Source: JBFKMV01 sp041629655 (GTDB lineage Bacteria > Acidobacteriota > Polarisedimenticolia > Polarisedimenticolales > Polarisedimenticolaceae). From it: a DNA stretch of 33,065 bases. The stretch lies in assembly GCA_041629655.1 (NCBI GenBank), contig JBFKMV010000036.1:1-33065 (forward strand). The letters are read 5' to 3'. The translations under genes were made by a program, and so were the position numbers. The notes under the pieces are model-generated. The model was not told the DNA's origin and did not search any database. It worked only from the letters and a program-made list of their open reading frames with translations. Shown piece by piece: positions 7,766 through 14,220 of this stretch; position 1 is the stretch's first letter; each line of letters opens with the position of its first letter.

Positions 7766-9175
7766 TTAGCCCCGCTCCCCGGAGGGGCTCAGCTTGCGCT
7801 TCCAGTGCGTGCCCTGCGGGGTGTCCTCGAGCACGATTCCGCGGGCCTCCAGCTCGGCCCGGATCCGGTCGGCCTCGGCCCAGTCTCGCGAGCGGCGGGC
7901 CGCGGAGCGCCGCTCGACCAGCGCGTCGATCTCCGGGTCCGCAGCCTCGGCGGTGCCCTCGAGCAGCGCCAGCACGCCGTCGAGCTGGCCCAGGGCGTCG
8001 CGAAGCCGTCCGCGGGTCGTCTCGGGCAACTCGCCGCGGTCGAGCGCGGCGTGCGCCTGGCGGACCAGCCGGAACACGGCACCCAGCGCACCGCTGACGT
8101 TGAGATCGTCGGCCAGCGAGTCCCGGAACTCGCGGAGCTGTTCCCGGACCGTCGCCTCGAACGCCTCGTCGGCGCCGGGCGGGGCCGGCTCGCGGTCCAG
8201 CCGGGCCAGGAAATCCGTCAGCCGCTGCAGCTCTCCGGTGGCCTGGTCGAGCGCGGCGAAGGTGAAGTTCAGCGGGCTGCGGTAATGCGTCGCCAGCAGC
8301 AACAGCCGGATCGCCCGCGGGTCATGGCCCCGTTCCAGCAAGTCGCGCAGCGTGTAGAAGTTGCCCTTGGACTTGGCCATCTTCTCGCCGTCGACCATCA
8401 GGTGGGCGGCGTGCATCCAGTACTTGACGAACGGCCGGCCGGTGGCCGCCTCGCTCTGGCAGATCTCGTTCTCGTGGTGCGGGAAGATGTTGTCGACCCC
8501 GCCGGTATGCAGGTCGAAGCTCTCGCCGAGGTACTTGATGCTCATCGCCGAGCACTCGAGGTGCCATCCCGGCCGCCCGCGTCCGAACGGGCTGTCCCAG
8601 GCCGGCTCGCCCGGCCCCTGGCGCTTCCACAACACGAAGTCGCGGGCGTCCTCCTTGTCGTACTCGTCGCTGTCGACACGCGCGCCGACCTTGATCTGGC
8701 GCTTGTCCAGGTGCGACAGGCGTCCGTAGCCCGCGAAGCTGTCGATGCGGAAGTACAGCGAGTCCTGGCTCGGGTAGGTGTGCCCGCCCTGCTGCAGCCG
8801 CAGCGCCAGGTCGATCATCTCCTGGATGTGCTCGGTCGCCCGCGGATAGTGCTCGGCGCGCTCGATCCGCAACCGGTCGATGTCCTCGAAGAACGCCTCG
8901 ATGAACGGCGCCGTGACCTCGTCCAGGCTGGCCCCGCTCTGCATCGCCTTGGCCAGGATCTTGTCCTCGACGTCGGTGATGTTCATCACCTGGGTGACGC
9001 GAAAGCCCGAGAGCTTGAGCGTGCGCCGCAGCAGATCCTCCCAGACGTAGGTGCGGAAGTTGCCGATGTGGGCGAAGTCGTAGACCGTCGGGCCGCAGGT
9101 GTACAGCCGCACGTGCCCGGGCTCGAGCGGCTCGAGCTCCTCGACCTTGCGGGTCAACGTGTTGTAGATCTTCAT
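7766..9175 (-). CDS. cysS: Cysteinyl-tRNA synthetase
   Basis: A class I aminoacyl-tRNA synthetase that charges tRNA-Cys in the cytoplasm. The 469-residue length is typical. The HIGH signature appears as HIGN at 36-39, the KMSKS loop as KMAKS at 265-269, and the zinc site that selects cysteine is made by C27, C208, H233 and E237. The ATG at 9175 (MKIYNTLTRK) has GGAG at good spacing; open sequence upstream to 9286 overlaps the receptor terminator and is not coding. It has its own extended -10 promoter candidate just upstream. Confidence 0.97.
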   Translation of the reverse strand: MKIYNTLTRKVEELEPLEPGHVRLYTCGPTVYDFAHIGNFRTYVWEDLLRRTLKLSGFRVTQVMNITDVEDKILAKAMQSGASLDEVTAPFIEAFFEDIDRLRIERAEHYPRATEHIQEMIDLALRLQQGGHTYPSQDSLYFRIDSFAGYGRLSHLDKRQIKVGARVDSDEYDKEDARDFVLWKRQGPGEPAWDSPFGRGRPGWHLECSAMSIKYLGESFDLHTGGVDNIFPHHENEICQSEAATGRPFVKYWMHAAHLMVDGEKMAKSKGNFYTLRDLLERGHDPRAIRLLLLATHYRSPLNFTFAALDQATGELQRLTDFLARLDREPAPPGADEAFEATVREQLREFRDSLADDLNVSGALGAVFRLVRQAHAALDRGELPETTRGRLRDALGQLDGVLALLEGTAEAADPEIDALVERRSAARRSRDWAEADRIRAELEARGIVLEDTPQGTHWKRKLSPSGERG

Positions 9176-9203
9176 CGGCGGCTCCGGCGTGAACGAAGCC
9201 CGC

Positions 9204-9212
9204 ATTGTAACA
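9204..9212 (-). promoter_or_regulatory. Extended -10 promoter for cysS
   Basis: On the minus strand TGTTACAAT combines a TGn extension with TACAAT (5/6 match). No good -35 box is seen 16-18 bases further up, which is common for extended -10 promoters. The start would lie about 22 bases before the cysS ATG. Confidence 0.5.
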
Positions 9213-9251
9213 GAGGCGGCTCGCCCGGCGGTTCGGCGGTTCGTCCACCAG

Positions 9252-9280
9252 AAACAAGAAGGGCCGCCCGGCGGCGGCCC
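9252..9280 (-). terminator. Rho-independent terminator after the TonB-dependent receptor
   Basis: On the minus strand GGGCCGCC, loop GCCG, GGCGGCCC form a perfect 8-bp stem followed by the T-rich run TTCTTGTTT. It lies 27 bases after the receptor stop codon. This is the clearest intrinsic terminator in the window and separates the receptor from cysS. Confidence 0.85.
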
Positions 9281-9307
9281 CTCCATCCAGCCCGGCCGGG
9301 TCCGGGA

Positions 9308-12300
9308 TCAGAACGACAGCTTCATGCTCATCTGGAACTGCCGGCCGAACCGGCGCGTGGCCTCGTTCTGGCCGTTGATCTGCAGCCCGCGCTCCTCGAA
9401 CGGGTTGTAGACGATATAGGTCCCGTCGTTGAGCACGTTGTAGATCTCGGCGGCGAGCTGCATGTTCATGCCGCGGCCGAGGTTGAACTCCTTGGCGGCG
9501 CGAACCTGGAAGTCCCAGTAGGACACGTTGCGCTGGTCGTTGCGGATGCCGGTCGGGTAGTACCAGCGCTGGCGCGACTCGTTCTGGCCGAAGTCTCCGA
9601 TCGTGGGTGGGATCGCATCGATCGACGACCGCACCTGGAGCAGCGAGTACGGCAGGCCCGACTGCCACTGCACGCGACCGCCCAGCCGGACGCCCCACGG
9701 CGTGATCGTGGTCGCCGAGAACTTGACCACGTGCCGCCGGTCGTTGGACTGGAAGCCGAACTCGTTGTCCTGCGTCGACTGGTCGTCGCCCAGGAACTGG
9801 TTGTAGTCCTCGCCGTTGCCGCGCGCCATCGACCACGTGTAGGAGGTCTGCATCTCCCAGCCGCGGTACTGCCGCCGGTTCAAGGCCACCGTGACGCCCT
9901 CGTAGTCGGCGCTGTTGAAGTTGCCGATGACGTAGATCGGACCCCAGAACGGGTTGAGGCGGTAGAGGTCCGGGATTCCGTCCGGCTGCTCGACCCGGCC
10001 CTCGCGTCCGAACGGATCCGGATCCGCGTTACCGTCCGGCTCGGGAATGAAGAACCGTCCTGTGCAGTCGTCGATGATCCCGTCGGGACCCGTCGAGAAG
10101 TCGATCGCCGGGTCGCCGGCCTTGCGGGCCACGACGCACGTGCCGTAGTCGCCGGGCGCGTTGTTGACGTCGAGGTCCTGCAGCTGGTCACGGTACTTGC
10201 GGTTGACGTAGTTCACCTCGATCGAGGTCTCGGCCCACAGCTCGCGCTGGAACGTGAACGTGAACTCGTCCTGGTACGGAGTGGCCAGGTCGCGGTCGAC
10301 GACGTTCAACGAGGCGGCGGGGTTGATCTTGCGGCCGGACGCCAGCAGGTCCTCGGTGATCCAGCGGCCCCCGGCGCGCCGCGCGGTCAGCCCGACGCTG
10401 GCGCGCGTGGGACGGATCTCCTCGGTCGGCACGGACAGCGGGATGTTGTTGTAGTGCCGGCCGGCGGTGAACCCGAACTTGGTCTTGCCGTTGCTCCAGG
10501 GGTCCCACGTCATGGCGAGGAACGGCGCCAAGTTGGTGTTGGTGATGTTGATGTCCAGCGGCTGGCGCCGGAACGGCTGCGCCGAGCCCTGGTTGGCGAT
10601 CGGGCCGAACAGCGCGTTGGCGTTGGGGATGTTCAGCAGCTGCGCCAGCTGGGCGCGGAACGGCACCAGCGCCTCGAAGCCCGTGAAGGCCTGCGTGCGG
10701 GCCTGGGTCGGGGTCCGGCCCTGGGCGATCAGCTCGTTGTACAGCTGGAACTCGGCCGCGGGATCGAGCGGCTGCATGCCGTTGGAGTTGACCACCTCAC
10801 GGTCCAGCCGCGCGCCGACCTCGATGGTCAGGTTCTGCAACGGCTTCATCTGGTCCTTGAAGTAGATGCCCCAGATCGTTCCGGTGGCCCGCGCCCGCGT
10901 CTCCGGCGGGATCGAGAAGCTGGTCAGCGCCACGCCGACCGGATCGATGTTCTGCTGCCCGCCGGTCTCGGTGTCGATCGGGGTCAGCACGAAGAAGAAC
11001 ACCCGGGCGCGCTCGACCAGGTCGCGGACGTAGCGCTCGTTCTCGATGCTCAGCCCGAACTTGAACTCGTGGTTCATGCCCAGGAACTTCTTCTTGCTGT
11101 AGATCGTCGCGTCGCTCTGTAAGGCGAAGCGCTGCCGCGAGTCGTCCCAGTCGCGCCAGTACGAACCGGAAGTCTCGCCGGTCTCGGCGTTGGTGCACTG
11201 GGCATCGACGAGGAACGGCAGCCCCTCCAGGCAGTCGTTGCCCAGCCCCCGCGTCGTGGGCAGGAAGCCGCGCCCGCCGTCGAGCCACGAGGCGGTGCTC
11301 TCGATGTAGATCTGCGGCGAGTACGGGGCGCTCCAGGTGACCGCGTAGGTGTCGGCGTCCCAGGTCCAGATCTGCGCCGATTCGATCGGGGTCAGCGAGC
11401 TGACGCCGAGGTTCGTGACGTCGCGCGGGTTGGAGTCGAACTTGAACGCCAGCTTGTTGCGGTCGGAGACCTGCCAGGTGATCTGGTCGGAGGTGATCTC
11501 CTGCTCGATCTTGACCGCCACGATTCCCGCCGTCGTGTTGACCGGGTCCTCGCGGTCGATCAGCTCGTGCGACAGCCGGTACCACAGGCGGTCCTTCACG
11601 ATCGGTCCCGACACCTGCACCGAGGGCTGGTACCAGTCGAAGGTCGGGACGCGGTCGGCGGGCACGGTCACCGCGCCGTCACCGTCGAGCTTGCTCGAGC
11701 GCCACAGGAAGTCGAACACGCCCTCGAACTCGTTGCCGCCCTGCTTCTGGATGATGTTGGCGAAGCCGCCCTGCGCCCGGCCGTACTCGGGGCCGGCACC
11801 GGCGGTGATGACCTCCATCTCCTCGATCGAGTTCGGGTTGACGTTGGCCATGAACTGGCCGGTCAGCGGGTCGACGTTGCTGACGCCGTTGACCATCGTC
11901 TTGAAGTCGCGGGCCCGCGAGCCGTGAACGGTCACGTTGCCGTCGCCGTCGTCGTCGTTGACCCCGGGGGCGAGGGTCAGGATGTTCTGGTAGAAGCGGC
12001 CCGGCACGGGCAGGTCACTGATGAAGTCGTCGCTGAACTTCGAGGATGTGGTGGTCTTCTCCAGGTCGACCACCTCGCGCTGAGCCGTGACCTTGACTTT
12101 CTCCGTGTACTGCTCCGCGAGCGTGATCTCGAGCAGTTGATTCTCGCCCGCCTTGACCTTGACGTCGTCCCGCCGTCGCGTCCCGAAGCCGGGGAACGAG
12201 ACCTCGATGATGTAGCCGCTGACCGCCTTCAGCACCGGGAAGACGACGCGACCGTTCTTGTCGGTCATCTCGCTGTAGGCCCTGATCTGCTTGGTCGCGC

Positions 12301-12442
12301 TGCTGATCGTGACGGTCGCTCCAGGCAGCGGACCGCTTTCGTCGGAAACCAGGACCGTCAGACCGCCGACGACCTGCGCCGAAACGGCCGTCACGGCCAG
12401 GGCCAGCACCGCGGTGATGCCCGCTGCACGTGCGAAGCTCAT
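9308..12442 (-). CDS. TonB-dependent outer-membrane receptor with carboxypeptidase-regulatory-like domain
   Basis: The 1044-residue protein has a signal peptide (1-22, cleavage after VSA), a carboxypeptidase-regulatory-like beta-sandwich (about 25-110), a plug domain (about 112-240, with APGVNDDDGDGNVTVHGSR and NSIEEMEVITAGAGPEYG) and a long beta-barrel ending in the outer-membrane signal MKLSF. This layout is typical of Acidobacteriota Oar-like receptors, whose substrates are mostly unknown. One extracellular segment is rich in Asp/Gly and short DG repeats, such as PDGNADPDPFG and QPDGIPDLY. The start at 12442 has GGAGGAGG just upstream and gives a clean signal peptide; an ATG at 12469 is a weaker alternative. 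It lies downstream of the kinase/regulator pair but has its own promoter candidate. Confidence 0.9.
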   Translation of the reverse strand: MSFARAAGITAVLALAVTAVSAQVVGGLTVLVSDESGPLPGATVTISSATKQIRAYSEMTDKNGRVVFPVLKAVSGYIIEVSFPGFGTRRRDDVKVKAGENQLLEITLAEQYTEKVKVTAQREVVDLEKTTTSSKFSDDFISDLPVPGRFYQNILTLAPGVNDDDGDGNVTVHGSRARDFKTMVNGVSNVDPLTGQFMANVNPNSIEEMEVITAGAGPEYGRAQGGFANIIQKQGGNEFEGVFDFLWRSSKLDGDGAVTVPADRVPTFDWYQPSVQVSGPIVKDRLWYRLSHELIDREDPVNTTAGIVAVKIEQEITSDQITWQVSDRNKLAFKFDSNPRDVTNLGVSSLTPIESAQIWTWDADTYAVTWSAPYSPQIYIESTASWLDGGRGFLPTTRGLGNDCLEGLPFLVDAQCTNAETGETSGSYWRDWDDSRQRFALQSDATIYSKKKFLGMNHEFKFGLSIENERYVRDLVERARVFFFVLTPIDTETGGQQNIDPVGVALTSFSIPPETRARATGTIWGIYFKDQMKPLQNLTIEVGARLDREVVNSNGMQPLDPAAEFQLYNELIAQGRTPTQARTQAFTGFEALVPFRAQLAQLLNIPNANALFGPIANQGSAQPFRRQPLDINITNTNLAPFLAMTWDPWSNGKTKFGFTAGRHYNNIPLSVPTEEIRPTRASVGLTARRAGGRWITEDLLASGRKINPAASLNVVDRDLATPYQDEFTFTFQRELWAETSIEVNYVNRKYRDQLQDLDVNNAPGDYGTCVVARKAGDPAIDFSTGPDGIIDDCTGRFFIPEPDGNADPDPFGREGRVEQPDGIPDLYRLNPFWGPIYVIGNFNSADYEGVTVALNRRQYRGWEMQTSYTWSMARGNGEDYNQFLGDDQSTQDNEFGFQSNDRRHVVKFSATTITPWGVRLGGRVQWQSGLPYSLLQVRSSIDAIPPTIGDFGQNESRQRWYYPTGIRNDQRNVSYWDFQVRAAKEFNLGRGMNMQLAAEIYNVLNDGTYIVYNPFEERGLQINGQNEATRRFGRQFQMSMKLSF

Positions 12443-12497
12443 GGACCTCCTCCACGACTGCTTGATCATGATTCGTGCCCCCAAAGAAACCCGTCGC

Positions 12498-12535
12498 CCG
12501 GTCCTGGACGTGCCCCCCGATGCAGCATGGACCGG
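12498..12535 (-). repeat. Inverted repeat in the receptor 5' leader
   Basis: CCGGTCC and GGACCGG are perfect 7-bp arms around a 24-base centre that itself contains ATGCAGCAT, a short inner inverted repeat. The element lies in the predicted roughly 140-base untranslated leader of the receptor mRNA, 56 bases before the start codon. Confidence 0.4.
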
Positions 12536-12587
12536 TGCCTCTCCGGCAGCGCGGTTACGGCGGAAGTCCCGGGTTCGGTCGGTCGCT

Positions 12588-12616
12588 TATGTACCACCGG
12601 GCCTCCCTTCCGTCAA
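12588..12616 (-). promoter_or_regulatory. Sigma70-like promoter for the TonB-dependent receptor
   Basis: On the minus strand TTGACG (12616-12611) and TACATA (12593-12588) are 17 bases apart; the -35 is good and the -10 is weak. Transcription would begin near 12581 and leave a leader of about 140 bases. Confidence 0.45.
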
Positions 12617-12701
12617 CCGAAGCGGCACCCCCGACGGGATTAACCCCAACCCATGGAATAGATCATCAGGCGTCCAGCGTCCGCTTCCCGGTCGGATCGT
12701 T

Positions 12702-12717
12702 GCTGCATCTTTGCAGC
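12702..12717. repeat. Small perfect hairpin in the gap 12443-12774
   Basis: GCTGCA, TCTT, TGCAGC is a 6-bp stem with a 4-base loop, about 60 bases after the response-regulator stop. No T-run follows on either strand, so it is a weak candidate for the end of the kinase/regulator transcript. No gene is seen in the rest of this 332-base gap apart from the promoter and leader hairpin listed separately. Confidence 0.35.
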
Positions 12718-12774
12718 GCCGTCCGCGACCCGCGCCGGCCGCCTCCGCTCCGAAGTCGTACCAATCGTGAGCAC

Positions 12775-14193
12775 TTAGCCCCCCGGTCCGAAACTCTTGA
12801 CGGTGATCCCGAGCCGCTTGATCTTCTCGTTCAACGTCGTCGGCTTCAGACCCAGCAGCTCTGCGGCCTGTTTCTGCACCCCGCCCGCCTGGCGCAGCGC
12901 CGACTCGATCAGCTGGCGCTCGAAGCGTTGCACCGCCCCGTAGAAGTCCAGCCCCTTGGGGAGGCTCATCGCGCGCGGCAGGCTGACGTCGTCCAGCAGG
13001 TCGCGCGACAGAACGTCCATCCCGATCTCCTCGCCGCGGGCCAGCACCACGCCGCGCTCGATCACGTTCTCCAGCTCGCGCACGTTGCCGGGCCAGGAAT
13101 AGGTCAAGAAGCGCTCCAGCACCTCGGGCGCCACGCGCTTGACCTGCTTGTCGTTTTCGGCATTGAAGCGTCCCAGGAAGTGCTCGACCAGGATCGGCAC
13201 GTCTTCCATGCGCTCGCGCAACGGCGGCAGGTTGAGACAGATCACGTTGAGGCGGTAATACAGGTCCTCGCGGAACCGCCCCTCGTCGACGAGCGTCTTG
13301 AGATCCTCGTTCGTCGCAGCGAGGATGCGCACGTCCACGACGCGGCTCTCCACCGCTCCCAGCGGGAGAAACTCCTTCTCCTGCATCACCCGCAACAGCT
13401 TGGCCTGCACCACCGGCGCGACCGTGCTGATCTCGTCGAACACGATCGTGCCCCCGTCGGCCTTCTCGACCAGCCCGAGCTTGTCGTTGTTGGCACCGGT
13501 GAACGCCCCCCGGACGTGGCCGAACAGGTTGTCCTCGAGCAGCTCGGTGGGGATGCTGGTGCTGTTGACGACCACGAACGGTTTGTGGGCCCGCGTGCTG
13601 CGGCGGTGGATCGCCTGCGCGACCAGCTCCTTGCCGGTGCCGCTGTCGCCCTGGATCAGCACCGTCGAGCGGGTCGGCGCGACCTGCTCGATCAGCCGGT
13701 AGACCTCGAGCATCGGGCGCGACTTGCCGACGATCTTCTCGAACTTGTAGCGCTTCTCCAGCGCCCGCCGCAGGTCGGCATTCTCGCGACGCAGGCGGGT
13801 CGTCTGCAACGCCTGCCCGACCAGCAGGCGCACCTCGTCGTTCTTGAACGGCTTGGTCAGATAGTGGAACGCGCCGAGCTTCATCGCCGCCACCGCGTTC
13901 TCGACGGAACCGAACGCGGTGATCATCACCACGGCGAGCTCCGGGCGGTTCTCGCGCAACCAGCGCAACACCTCGAGGCCGTCGGCGTCCGGCAACATCA
14001 CGTCCAGCAACACGACGTCCCAGCCGGACTCGGACTCCAGCCGGGCCCGCCCCGTGGCGGCGTCCTTGGCCACGGCGACCTGGTAGCCCTGTTTCCCGAG
14101 CAGCGTCTCCAGGACGTCGCCGACGACGTTCTCGTCGTCGATGACCAGCACGCGGCCTTCGGCCTGCGTCAGCGGCTCGACCTGTTGCGCCAT
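12775..14193 (-). CDS. NtrC-family sigma54-dependent response regulator
   Basis: The 472-residue protein has a receiver domain (about 13-130) with acidic residues D19/D20, the phospho-acceptor D64 in LLDVMLPDADG and LTKPF at 112-116. An AAA+ sigma54-interaction domain (about 152-385) follows, with Walker A GDSGTGKE at 182-189, the sigma54-contacting GAFTGA at 229-234 and Walker B GGTIVFDE. A Fis-type helix-turn-helix closes the protein (about 425-470, AAELLGLKPTTLNEKIKRLG). When phosphorylated, such proteins bind distant enhancer sites and remodel sigma54 polymerase. The intact GAFTGA means it should be a true sigma54 activator. It starts 27 bases after the kinase gene, its obvious partner. 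The binding target is not known; see the leader of the kinase gene. Confidence 0.95.
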   Translation of the reverse strand: MAQQVEPLTQAEGRVLVIDDENVVGDVLETLLGKQGYQVAVAKDAATGRARLESESGWDVVLLDVMLPDADGLEVLRWLRENRPELAVVMITAFGSVENAVAAMKLGAFHYLTKPFKNDEVRLLVGQALQTTRLRRENADLRRALEKRYKFEKIVGKSRPMLEVYRLIEQVAPTRSTVLIQGDSGTGKELVAQAIHRRSTRAHKPFVVVNSTSIPTELLEDNLFGHVRGAFTGANNDKLGLVEKADGGTIVFDEISTVAPVVQAKLLRVMQEKEFLPLGAVESRVVDVRILAATNEDLKTLVDEGRFREDLYYRLNVICLNLPPLRERMEDVPILVEHFLGRFNAENDKQVKRVAPEVLERFLTYSWPGNVRELENVIERGVVLARGEEIGMDVLSRDLLDDVSLPRAMSLPKGLDFYGAVQRFERQLIESALRQAGGVQKQAAELLGLKPTTLNEKIKRLGITVKSFGPGG

Positions 14194-14220
14194 GCTCCTC
14201 GCTTCGCCTCGCCGCGCGCG

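Noticed and set aside
7619..11122. A plus-strand open frame of more than 1100 codons across cysS and the receptor
   Set aside because: It is the antisense shadow of two well supported genes; the translation is repetitive Leu/Gln/Val/Arg with no recognisable fold or ribosome-binding site.
12730..12765. TTGGTACGA followed by CGGAG, a possible sigma54 element upstream of the receptor
   Set aside because: The -24 half is fair but the -12 half lacks the GC at the required spacing, so it does not meet the minimum for a sigma54 promoter.
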